In this document: positions 20,697 to 28,766 of the stretch, one piece after another | Position numbering within the stretch: position 1 is the first letter of the stretch | Layout: the number at the start of each line of letters is the position of its first letter | NCBI GenBank assembly: GCA_021811425.1 | Contig: JAJZPA010000011.1 | Coordinates: forward strand, 1-35,133 | DNA length: 35,133 nucleotides | Source: Bacillota bacterium | GTDB lineage: Bacteria; Bacillota; Desulfitobacteriia; Desulfitobacteriales; Desulfitobacteriaceae | Reading direction: 5' to 3' | Notes under the pieces: model-generated | Seen by the model: the letters and a program-made list of their open reading frames with translations, nothing else | What the model was told of the DNA's origin: nothing | Database searches by the model: none | Translations under genes and position numbers: made by a program

Positions 20697-20747
20697 ATGC
20701 TTTTCTCCAACCTATTCGAAAATGATCAACCGGTCCTTCATCTCTAA
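20697..20747 (+). CDS. Putative 16-aa leader peptide MLFSNLFENDQPVLHL
   Basis: ATG 20697 preceded by GAAAGGGGG, stop TAA 20745-20747; its last codons form the 5' arm of a hairpin. Confidence 0.45.
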   Translation: MLFSNLFENDQPVLHL

Positions 20748-20784
20748 ACTCAAGACGGAGATGAAGGACAATTTCCGTCTTGAG
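20733..20784 (+). promoter_or_regulatory. Two interleaved hairpins (attenuator-like)
   Basis: Stem A GTCCTTCATCTC (20733-20744) / GAGATGAAGGAC (20758-20769). Stem B CTCAAGACGGAGAT (20749-20762) / ATTTCCGTCTTGAG (20771-20784). They share bases 20758-20762 and cannot both form fully. Confidence 0.65.
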
Positions 20785-20831
20785 AATTGTTTAGTTATCA
20801 AGTCAATTCTCAGGAGACGGAGGTTAATTTT

Positions 20832-21746
20832 TTGAAAAATTCTATTTTAGGAGCGATTTATCTCTCACTAGCGGCGAGTATCTGGGGTGGAATGTACGTT
20901 ATCAGCAAGTACGTTTTAGGATTTGTCCCTCCTTTTACTCTGCTCTGGTTACGTTACTGTATCGCCTTTGCCTTTCTGTTCGGCATTTGGCAATTCACTC
21001 GTCACAAACAAGCCAGACCCGACAGACTGAACTGGAAAACCGTCCGGCGTTTGGCTTGGATTGGGTTTATCGGTTATTTTGTATCAGTTGGTACTCAATT
21101 TATCGGAACAAAGCTAGCGGATGCGCATACAGGCGCGTTGCTGACATCCGCTTCACCCGCCTTTGTTATTCTCTTTGCCCGACTATTCCTGCACGAACCG
21201 CTCACCTGGCAAAAAGTCTCAGCTTTACTCCTGTCAACCGGGGGAGTCCTAATCGTTGTCGGTTGGGGAAATCATCAGGAAAACAGTTTCTTGGGCGAAC
21301 TTTTCCTCTTGGCAGCGGCGATCACTTGGGCTCTGCTTACCGTATCTGTTCGCCAGGCTGCCCAGTACCATTCGCCTTTGACAACCACAACCTTTGCTTT
21401 AGGATTTGCCCTCATTTTGACCACGCCCCTCATGCTCTGGGAGATTCTGAATACGACAATTTCCTGGTCATCCAGTCCTATCGTTCTTTGGGGCGGCATT
21501 GTCTATCTAGGGCTAATAGCGACAGCGGCAGCCTTTTTCCTCTGGAATAAAGGCATGGAGTTCATCGAGGCGGGCATCGGTTCTCTCTTCTTCTTTTTCC
21601 AACCGATCGTCGGGGCGTTCTTGGGCTGGCTTCTGCTCGGTGAAAAACTGCGTTGGAATTTCTTTTTTGGAGGCTCCTTCATTCTCTTGGGAGTCTTGCT
21701 TGCTACTGTCGACCCACGCACGCTCTTACGTCGTCGCATAGAGTAA
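20832..21746 (+). CDS. EamA/DMT family transporter
   Basis: Ten-TM DMT pattern (AASIWGGMYVISKYVLG..., LSTGGVLIVVGWG, FFFQPIVGAFLGWLLLGE). TTG 20832 follows GGAGACGGAGG; track start 20787 lies inside the hairpin region. Confidence 0.88.
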   Translation: MKNSILGAIYLSLAASIWGGMYVISKYVLGFVPPFTLLWLRYCIAFAFLFGIWQFTRHKQARPDRLNWKTVRRLAWIGFIGYFVSVGTQFIGTKLADAHTGALLTSASPAFVILFARLFLHEPLTWQKVSALLLSTGGVLIVVGWGNHQENSFLGELFLLAAAITWALLTVSVRQAAQYHSPLTTTTFALGFALILTTPLMLWEILNTTISWSSSPIVLWGGIVYLGLIATAAAFFLWNKGMEFIEAGIGSLFFFFQPIVGAFLGWLLLGEKLRWNFFFGGSFILLGVLLATVDPRTLLRRRIE

Positions 21747-21804
21747 AAATCGCTCGTTCAATTCCTCATCAACGCCGCCGGGGCCCAACGATCGTCCACT
21801 GGCT

Positions 21805-21843
21805 AAAAGTGAACCGCTGCCTTCGGCATGCGGTTCACTTTTT
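21805..21843. terminator. Bidirectional terminator between eamA and xre genes
   Basis: AAAAGTGAACCGC-TGCCTTCGGCAT-GCGGTTCACTTTT with A/T flanks on both sides. Confidence 0.85.
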
Positions 21844-21849
21844 CGACTG

Positions 21850-22404
21850 TTAAAGCGGATAATAGATCACCACTTGAACTTGCGTCAGTGCAGTTGTTCC
21901 GTTTCGGTAACCATGAGGACGATCCCCCGGAAACCGCAACGCATCCCCCTGGTAAACCGTGTAGAGGCTTTCCTCAACCTCCACCTCCAACGTTCCCTCG
22001 GAAACGAGCAAATATTCCTCAACCCCTTTTGGGTGGGCCTCCGAAGCGTGTCTACACCCCGGTTCCAAAACGATGGAAAAGATCTCGAAACGCCGGATTG
22101 GGTCAAAAGGAAAGAGCGGATAAACCCGGTACTGACCATCTTCCTCCAGAAGCGGTTGCAGTGCCTTCCAGGAAACAACGGACACAATCGTCATAGCCTC
22201 TTCCACAAAGGAAGAGAAAGAGACCTGAAATCCATTGGCAATCTTCCATAACGTGGTTACGGTCGGATTGGATTCTCCTCTCTCAATCTGGCCCAACATA
22301 GCCTTGCTCACGCCAGTGATCTCAGCCGCCTTATCTAAGCTAAGCCCCTTTTCACGGCGAATGCGCCGCAGACTTGTGGCAACTCGCTCGTGTATGGAAT
22401 CCAT
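21850..22404 (-). CDS. XRE family transcriptional regulator with C-terminal cupin domain
   Basis: N-terminal HTH (RRIRREKGLSLDKAAEITGVSKAMLGQIERGESNPTVTTLWKIA) and cupin (HPKGVEEYLLVSEGTLEVEVEE...GDALRFPGDRPHGYRN). Confidence 0.93.
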   Translation of the reverse strand: MDSIHERVATSLRRIRREKGLSLDKAAEITGVSKAMLGQIERGESNPTVTTLWKIANGFQVSFSSFVEEAMTIVSVVSWKALQPLLEEDGQYRVYPLFPFDPIRRFEIFSIVLEPGCRHASEAHPKGVEEYLLVSEGTLEVEVEESLYTVYQGDALRFPGDRPHGYRNGTTALTQVQVVIYYPL

Positions 22405-22483
22405 TGTTACCTATCCCCCTTCGCTACACGTCCTGCAATACGTCCTGTGCTCACGCTTCTGCAAGCCTTCCTGTTCCCTGTTC

Positions 22484-22513
22484 TTGTCTAGTATAACATA
22501 CATATGTTATACT
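22484..22513 (+). promoter_or_regulatory. azlC promoter with overlapping palindromic operator
   Basis: TTGTCT (22484-22489), 18-nt spacer, TATACT (22508-22513). Palindrome AGTATAACATA-CA-TATGTTATACT spans 22490-22513. Confidence 0.6.
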
Positions 22514-22555
22514 ATGATATACTACCATGATACCCAACAGGGAGGAGATCTAGTC

Positions 22556-23287
22556 ATGGGAAAAAACACGCTGACTTCAGAACATCTTGGGCCATTTCTC
22601 GAAGGGGTAAAGGCAGGGCTGCCTGTCGCGATGGGTTACATCCCCATTGCCATCGCTTTTGGTTTGTTGGCAAAATCCAACGGAGTCCCGATTGCCATTA
22701 GTGTCTCCATGTCCCTCTTCATTTTTGCCGGAGCAAGCCAGTTCGTCGGGGTCAGTCTCCTGACCGCCGGAGCAGCCTACTGGGAAATAATTACGGCCAC
22801 CTTCCTGTTAAACCTGCGCCATTTTTTAATGTCTGCCTCCCTCTCCCCACGCCTTGCAGCACACACACCGAAACGTCGCTTAGCCATCCTGGCTTATGGT
22901 CTTACCGATGAAACCTTCAGCGTTGCTTCGCTTCGACCAGAGAAAACCCTCAGCTTCCCTTTTATTCTGGGGCTTAATCTCATCGCCTTTAGCGCCTGGA
23001 ATGTGGGAACTTGGGCAGGATTCATCTTAGGAACCGGATTACCGGGATCGGTTCGTTCCAGCATGGGGATTGCCCTCTATGCCATGTTTCTCGGTTTATT
23101 AATCCCTGCAGCGAAAAACTCCCACCCGGCCCTCGTCGTCGTGTTGCTGGCCGGAGGGATCCACGCACTCTTGCAATCGCTTCCCCGCTTGGCCTCATTT
23201 TCCAGCAGCTGGGGCATCGTTATCTCTACCGTGCTGGCAGCGGCCATCGGTGCATTACTCTTTCCAGAGGAGGGAAAAGCCGTATGA
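22556..23287 (+). CDS. azlC: AzlC family branched-chain amino acid exporter subunit
   Basis: GVKAGLPVAMGYIPIAIAFGLLAKSNG, FAGASQFVGVSLL, LNLRHFLMSASLSP. ATG 22556 after GGAGGAG; track ORF start 22235 is an upstream extension through the xre gene. Confidence 0.93.
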   Translation: MGKNTLTSEHLGPFLEGVKAGLPVAMGYIPIAIAFGLLAKSNGVPIAISVSMSLFIFAGASQFVGVSLLTAGAAYWEIITATFLLNLRHFLMSASLSPRLAAHTPKRRLAILAYGLTDETFSVASLRPEKTLSFPFILGLNLIAFSAWNVGTWAGFILGTGLPGSVRSSMGIALYAMFLGLLIPAAKNSHPALVVVLLAGGIHALLQSLPRLASFSSSWGIVISTVLAAAIGALLFPEEGKAV

Positions 23288-23592
23288 AATCCCTGGCTTT
23301 GTTGGTATTGGGTATGGGGTTGGTAACCTATATTCCCCGTATGCTCCCCATGGTCCTGCTGGGGAAGGTAAACTTGCCTCCTTTCTTGAGCCGTTTCTTA
23401 CAATTCATCCCTTTTGGCGCCCTCAGTGCCCTGATCGTTCCCGGGATTCTCTCTTCCACCAACAGTACGACTTCCGCTGTAGCAGGCGGTGTCGCTGCCT
23501 CTATCCTGGCCTTTTTCCGCCTTAATGTGATGTTTGTGGTTCTGGGTGGCATCCTCGGAGTATTCTTCTGGGAGCTATGGCTCACCCCTTGA
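23284..23592 (+). CDS. azlD: AzlD family branched-chain amino acid transport protein
   Basis: 102 aa: MKSLALLVLGMGLVTYIPRMLPMVLLGKVNLPPFLSRFLQFIPFGALSALIVPGIL; ATGA overlap with azlC stop. Confidence 0.9.
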   Translation: MKSLALLVLGMGLVTYIPRMLPMVLLGKVNLPPFLSRFLQFIPFGALSALIVPGILSSTNSTTSAVAGGVAASILAFFRLNVMFVVLGGILGVFFWELWLTP

Positions 23593-24230
23593 GACTCAAG
23601 ATGACGCCCTGAGTTGGACGGCATTAACACAGCCCGAACGGGTGCCGCCTCAACACCTTGGAGTTTAAGCGGCAGGGCGAAAAGCATATACCTTCCTTCT
23701 GGAACATCTTTTAGCCTAAGTCCTTCGAGAATGATGACTTCCGCCTGAAATAGAAGCTTGTGGGTTTCATGTTCCGGCTGAGCCCTCTCGATACCCAAGG
23801 CATCGATTCCCACGCCGCTGATTTTCTGGGCAGCCAGGAATGCTGCCCCGCTTTGATCAAGGTACACGAATTCGGGGTCGAACTCTTCCGCCCAGGAATT
23901 TCTCGTCTTCAATAAGACAAAATCGCCTGGCGTAATCCCTATTCCCTGCAAATCAGCCGCTGTGATCTTGTCCTTGGCTTGCGTCAAGTCGAACACTTTA
24001 CAGGGCGTGAGCAAGCGGGCCAAGGGGATGGATTCAATACGTGCTCCCCCCTGAAGCATGTGCAGCGGGGCGTCAATATGCGTCCCTGTATGCAGATCCA
24101 GGTGCAGGGAAGACTCATAGGTACTGCTCTGGGAAAAGTCCTGCCTCACCGTCAGTTCCGGTTTCTTTTCGGCTTTATTTTTATAAACGGACATCCCAGG
24201 ATGAATCGCCATAGAAATATCGTAGAGCAT
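23328..24230 (-). CDS. Cyclase family protein (kynurenine formamidase-like) with antisense C-terminal extension
   Basis: LYDISMAIHPGMSVY, HTGTHIDAPLHM, GIDALGIE match the family. The last ~90 codons are antisense to azlD and lack family character. Confidence 0.8.
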   Translation of the reverse strand: MLYDISMAIHPGMSVYKNKAEKKPELTVRQDFSQSSTYESSLHLDLHTGTHIDAPLHMLQGGARIESIPLARLLTPCKVFDLTQAKDKITAADLQGIGITPGDFVLLKTRNSWAEEFDPEFVYLDQSGAAFLAAQKISGVGIDALGIERAQPEHETHKLLFQAEVIILEGLRLKDVPEGRYMLFALPLKLQGVEAAPVRAVLMPSNSGRHLESQGVSHSSQKNTPRMPPRTTNITLRRKKARIEAATPPATAEVVLLVEERIPGTIRALRAPKGMNCKKRLKKGGKFTFPSRTMGSIRGI

Positions 24231-24240
24231 ATCCTTGCCC

Positions 24241-24279
24241 TCCTTTAACCCTTCACCCCTTCAATCCTTTAACCCTTCA
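24241..24279. repeat. 24-nt tandem direct repeat
   Basis: TCCTTTAACCCTTCA at 24241-24255 and 24265-24279. Confidence 0.75.
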
Positions 24280-25784
24280 ATTTCACCGACTGCATCTGCA
24301 GGCTCAAGCTGCCGCCAGTGGCGGCCATCGCGGGTCACTAGCTGTTCAGCTTCCTCAGGTCCCCAACTTCCCGCGCTATAATTCGGGAAATTAGGACTTT
24401 CCCCCTGCCAAGCTTCAAAAATCTGATCAACAAACATCCATGAATACTCTACCTCATCCCAACGGGTAAACAGCGTGGAATCTCCTCGTATGACGTCGAG
24501 CAGAAGCTTTTCATAAGCCTGCGGGGAATTCCCTTCATAATCACAGTTTTGGCAGAAATTCATTCCGACCGGGGTTATTCCCTGTTCCATCCCCGGTTTC
24601 TTGGCGTTGAACTGAAAGAATACCCCTTCTTTCGGCTGAATCCGAATAATTAATACATTCGGGTTGAGATCGGGATATTCCTGCCGATAGAGCACAGCCG
24701 GTAACTGTTTAAACTGGATTACGATCTGGGTCGACTTCTCCGCCAACCGTTTGCCGGTGCGAATATAAAAAGGGACTCCAGCCCAGCGAAAATTATTGAT
24801 CTCGGCTTTCAAAGCAATAAACGTCTCCACCGTCGATGCGGGTGCAACCCCTTCTTCCTCGCGGTAACCCCTCATGCTCCGGCCCGTTCTGCCCCCGGGC
24901 CCATACTGGCCTCGAATCACATTTTGCCTGATGTTTTCCGGCCTAAACCCGGTCAAAGAGCGCAGGACTTTAACCTTTTCATCCCGAATGGATTCGGTGT
25001 CCAAACCCGCCGGAGGTTCCATGGCAGTCAATGTCAGAAGCTGCAGCAGATGATTCTGGAGCATATCCCGCAGTGCCCCCGCTTGCTCATAATACCCTGC
25101 CCGTGTTCCCACGCCGACCGTCTCCGCTGCAGAAATTTGGATATGATCGATATAGCGGCTGTTCCAAATCGGTTCAAATATGGCATTGGCTAACCGGAGC
25201 ACCATGATGTTCTGGATCATTTCCTTGCCTAAATAGTGGTCGATTCGAAAGGTGTTCTCTTCGCCAAAAACCCCGGTAATTTTTTCGTTTAAAGCCCGAG
25301 CTGAGGCGAGATCCCGTCCAAACGGCTTTTCAATGACGACCCGTTTCCAGCCGCTATCCTGTTGGGTTAAGCCCTGAAGCTGAAGTTTTTCCACGATGAT
25401 CTGGAAGTGTTCCGGTGCAACCGCCAAATAATAGATCCGATTGCCTGACGACTGATGATTCGCGTCAATTCCTGCCAGGAATGACTTAAGCTCCGCATAA
25501 CCTGCTTCCTCGTGAAACTCAAAATGTCGGTAGTAAATCTGTCGGGCCAGCCGCTGCCAAACCTCCCCATCCACTGCTTGGCCGCTGAAGGTATTCAAGG
25601 CCTCCTCCACTGTGCGGCGGTATTTTTCATCATCAAGCTTTCGTCTCCCGATAGCCACGAGGGCAAAGCCTTCCGAAAGCCGGTTTTTAGCGGCCAGACT
25701 ATAAATAGCCGGCAACAGTTTGCGATAAGTCAAATCTCCGGTTCCGCCAAAAACCACAAGCACACAGGCGTTGACGCTAGTCAT
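24261..25784 (-). CDS. zwf: Glucose-6-phosphate 1-dehydrogenase
   Basis: VVFGGTGDLTYRKLLPA, VIEKPFGRDLASA, RIDHYLGKEMIQN. ATG 25784 fits RBS GAGGAAGGAT better than 25802. Confidence 0.97.
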   Translation of the reverse strand: MTSVNACVLVVFGGTGDLTYRKLLPAIYSLAAKNRLSEGFALVAIGRRKLDDEKYRRTVEEALNTFSGQAVDGEVWQRLARQIYYRHFEFHEEAGYAELKSFLAGIDANHQSSGNRIYYLAVAPEHFQIIVEKLQLQGLTQQDSGWKRVVIEKPFGRDLASARALNEKITGVFGEENTFRIDHYLGKEMIQNIMVLRLANAIFEPIWNSRYIDHIQISAAETVGVGTRAGYYEQAGALRDMLQNHLLQLLTLTAMEPPAGLDTESIRDEKVKVLRSLTGFRPENIRQNVIRGQYGPGGRTGRSMRGYREEEGVAPASTVETFIALKAEINNFRWAGVPFYIRTGKRLAEKSTQIVIQFKQLPAVLYRQEYPDLNPNVLIIRIQPKEGVFFQFNAKKPGMEQGITPVGMNFCQNCDYEGNSPQAYEKLLLDVIRGDSTLFTRWDEVEYSWMFVDQIFEAWQGESPNFPNYSAGSWGPEEAEQLVTRDGRHWRQLEPADAVGEIEGLKD

Positions 25785-25916
25785 AAGTTTATCCTTCCTC
25801 ATTTAAAAGTATCAAATAACATTTTATGATCCTACATTTTTTATTGCAAGTAATGACAGGTTCCATTATCTTATAAGGGTAACCTATTGTAAGCTTGAAC
25901 ATGCGGGGGTGCCTTT

Positions 25917-27245
25917 GTGCGCGTAGTAATCGTTGGGGCCGGCAAGCTCGGGTACAGTTTGGCTCAATGCTTGTCTAAAGAGGAACACGAAGTAACGGTC
26001 ATTGAACAAGATGAGGAACGCCGCTTAATCGTACAAAACAGTCTGGATGTGATGACCGTCTGTGGCAACGGTGCTAGCCCACAATTTTTGCTTGACTCCG
26101 GCATTAAGGCCAACCTGCTCGTGGCCGTAACGGATAGCGATGAAGTGAATATGATCACTTGCATGGCGGCAAAACAAGCGGGTATCCCACAAACCATTGC
26201 CCGTGTCCGCAACCAAGAATATGTAGGCCATGGGCAAGAGGCTTTCCACAAGGCCTTAGGGATTGATCTCACCATCAATCCGGAAATGGTGACAGCCATT
26301 GAAATCAGCCGTATCCTCCTTACCCCTGCCGCCTTAGATGTGGAAGATTTTGGGGGCGGGAAAGTGCGTTTGCTGGAAGTGCGCATCCGTCCTGATTCTT
26401 CCCTCATAAATATTCCCCTCCGCCATTTAACCTTGCCGCCTCACATATTGGTGGCAGGTATCCTGCGGCAAGATAGCATGATCATTCCGCACGGTTCAGA
26501 TTGTCTGTTGCCTCAGGATAGTGTGTTTTTTGTCGGTGCCAGCGATGCGATTGAAACATTCGGGGAACAATTTGCTGAGAAAAAAACGAAGATTGAACGG
26601 GTGATGATCATAGGTGCTGGCCGCATCGGACGGCACTTGGCGAAAATTTTAGTCAACGTCGGCATGTCCGTAAAGGTCATTGACAAAAACAGGGAACGCT
26701 GCCAAGAACTCGCCACCGTTCTCGACAAAGGGCTTGTACTTTGCGGAGAAGGAACCGATATCGATCTCCTCATCGAGGAAGGGGTTAAGGATGCGGATGC
26801 TGTGGTTTGCCTAACCGACGACGATAAACTCAATCTTCTCCTGGCCCTCCTAGCCAAAGATTTAGGGGCGCAAAAAACCATTGTTCGGGTCGGACGTTCC
26901 GAATATATGTCTCTCATGGGAAAAGTGGGGGTCGATGTCGTACTCTCCCCCAGGCTCTTGACCGCAGGGGTTATCTTGCGTCAAGTCCGCCGAGGCCAGG
27001 TTGTCGCGGTTTCATTGCTCGAAGGTGCAAAAGCCGAAGCGATGGAAATTGTCGTTTCCAACAACAGCCCACTTTTGGGCCGTCGGCTAAAAGAAGCCAA
27101 GCTTCCCCGCAACGCGATCATCGGCGCACTTATTCGTGAAGGTGAATTGATTATCCCAGATGGGAACACCCTTCTCCAACGCGAAGATCGGGCCATCATT
27201 TTTGCATTGCCCGACACCATCGCCAAACTGAGTAAAATTTTTTAA
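25917..27245 (+). CDS. trkA: Trk system potassium transport peripheral protein TrkA
   Basis: Duplicated NAD-binding GAGKLGYSLAQ and GAGRIGRHLAK with TrkA_C-like segments; GTG start; next to trkH. Confidence 0.95.
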   Translation: MRVVIVGAGKLGYSLAQCLSKEEHEVTVIEQDEERRLIVQNSLDVMTVCGNGASPQFLLDSGIKANLLVAVTDSDEVNMITCMAAKQAGIPQTIARVRNQEYVGHGQEAFHKALGIDLTINPEMVTAIEISRILLTPAALDVEDFGGGKVRLLEVRIRPDSSLINIPLRHLTLPPHILVAGILRQDSMIIPHGSDCLLPQDSVFFVGASDAIETFGEQFAEKKTKIERVMIIGAGRIGRHLAKILVNVGMSVKVIDKNRERCQELATVLDKGLVLCGEGTDIDLLIEEGVKDADAVVCLTDDDKLNLLLALLAKDLGAQKTIVRVGRSEYMSLMGKVGVDVVLSPRLLTAGVILRQVRRGQVVAVSLLEGAKAEAMEIVVSNNSPLLGRRLKEAKLPRNAIIGALIREGELIIPDGNTLLQREDRAIIFALPDTIAKLSKIF

Positions 27246-27260
27246 GGCAGGGCATAAGGA

Positions 27261-28715
27261 ATGAACTACTTACTCGTTGAACACATCCTAAGCCGTTTGA
27301 TGCTCGCTTATGCGGCCATGATGGGCGTTCCGTTGTTACTCGCTTTCATCTGGCAAGAGGGAAGCATCCTTCCTTTTCTCATTACCATATCGGTTACAGT
27401 GGTCGTGGGACTCATCCTACTCAGCCACGGGAGAAAGGATGGGCGCATGGGCCTTCGCGAAGGTTTTGCGATCGTTGCCGGGGCCTGGCTACTGACCTCA
27501 TTAACGGGGGCTTTGCCTTTTTATCTTAGCGCTGCGGTACCCACTTATCTTGATGCTATTTTTGAAACCGTATCAGGGCTTACCACCACGGGAGCCAGTG
27601 TAATTGACAATGTGGAAATCCTCTCGAACAGCATTCTCTTTTGGCGTAGCCTCACGCACTGGCTGGGGGGCATGGGGATCATCGTCCTCTTTATCGTTTT
27701 TCTGCCAAATATCGGCGCTGGAGCGGTTCATATGTTCAACGCCGAAGTGCCTGGACCCCTTTCCGAACGGGTACTTCCTCGGATTCGGGACAATGCGATG
27801 AAGCTCTGGCAAATTTATGTTGGGATTACGGTGGTTGAGATCATTCTTCTCATGCTTGCAGGCATGCCTTGGTTCGATGCGATCAACCACTCTTTCGCAA
27901 CCCTGGCGACCGGCGGGTTTTCCACGAAAAATGCGAGCATCAAGCATTTCGATAGCTTAGCGATCGAACTTATTATTGTTGTATTTATGATCATTGCCGG
28001 TGGCAACTTTGGGCTCTATTATTCGGCTTGGCGTCACGGCTATAAGAAGATCCTCAAAGATCTTGAGTTTCGCACTTATCTCATTCTCATCGCCATTTCT
28101 ACACTGGCTATTGCCGTGAGCCTGTGGCTCACGATGGGAGAAGAAATCGGCTCCTCCCTCCGCATGGCCCTGTTTCAGGTTACCTCGATCATCACGACCA
28201 CGGGCTTTGCCTCTTCAGACTTTGACAAGTGGCCTTCGGTAACCAAAATCATCCTTCTGCTGCTCATGTTCATCGGCGGCAGCGCCGGATCCACCGCAGG
28301 CGGGATCAAAGTCTCCCGGCTTATCCTCCTCTTCAAAATGGGCTGGGCTGAATTGAGACGGGCCATCCACCCGCGTGCGGTTGTAAATATCCGCTTTGAA
28401 AAGAAGACCGTGGATCCCCTCATTATTAACACCGCAGCTACCTTCTTCTTCCTTTTCATCGTCATTTTCGCCGTGTCTACCTTGCTCCTGGCGTCAACCG
28501 GTTTAGAACCGTTTGACGCGATGGGAGCCGTAGCAGCAACCCTCGGTAACGTCGGCCCTGGCTTTGGAGTCATTGGCCCGACAACCACGTTCTCCTCCAT
28601 CAACATGTTTGGGGAAAGCATCCTCATCCTCTGCATGCTGCTTGGGCGTCTGGAACTCTTTACCCTTCTCGTCCTCCTCCAACCCGAATTCTGGCGCACC
28701 CGCAAGGGTTGGTAA
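27261..28715 (+). CDS. trkH: Trk/Ktr-type potassium uptake membrane protein TrkH/TrkG
   Basis: FETVSGLTTTGASV, LTHWLGGMGIIVL, LATGGFSTKNAS, GSAGSTAGGIKVSR selectivity-type motifs. Confidence 0.95.
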   Translation: MNYLLVEHILSRLMLAYAAMMGVPLLLAFIWQEGSILPFLITISVTVVVGLILLSHGRKDGRMGLREGFAIVAGAWLLTSLTGALPFYLSAAVPTYLDAIFETVSGLTTTGASVIDNVEILSNSILFWRSLTHWLGGMGIIVLFIVFLPNIGAGAVHMFNAEVPGPLSERVLPRIRDNAMKLWQIYVGITVVEIILLMLAGMPWFDAINHSFATLATGGFSTKNASIKHFDSLAIELIIVVFMIIAGGNFGLYYSAWRHGYKKILKDLEFRTYLILIAISTLAIAVSLWLTMGEEIGSSLRMALFQVTSIITTTGFASSDFDKWPSVTKIILLLLMFIGGSAGSTAGGIKVSRLILLFKMGWAELRRAIHPRAVVNIRFEKKTVDPLIINTAATFFFLFIVIFAVSTLLLASTGLEPFDAMGAVAATLGNVGPGFGVIGPTTTFSSINMFGESILILCMLLGRLELFTLLVLLQPEFWRTRKGW

Positions 28716-28719
28716 AATG

Positions 28720-28755
28720 AAAAAGGGAGTCGGTTAAGGCCGACTTCCCTTTTTA
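28720..28755. terminator. Intrinsic terminator after trkH
   Basis: AAAAAGGGAGTCGG-TTAAGG-CCGACTTCCCTTTTT, A- and T-flanked so usable from both strands. Confidence 0.88.
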
Positions 28756-28766
28756 TAAGTGATTCA

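Noticed and set aside
22235-22555. 107-codon N-terminal extension of azlC in the ORF track
   Set aside because: It runs through the xre promoter and start region; the true start ATG 22556 has a strong RBS and begins the conserved AzlC sequence.
28175-28705. 176-aa minus ORF antisense to trkH
   Set aside because: Low-complexity Ser/Arg/Met-rich translation of the antisense of a clear trkH; no RBS or family motifs. The same logic applies to 27573-27947 and 25964-26407.
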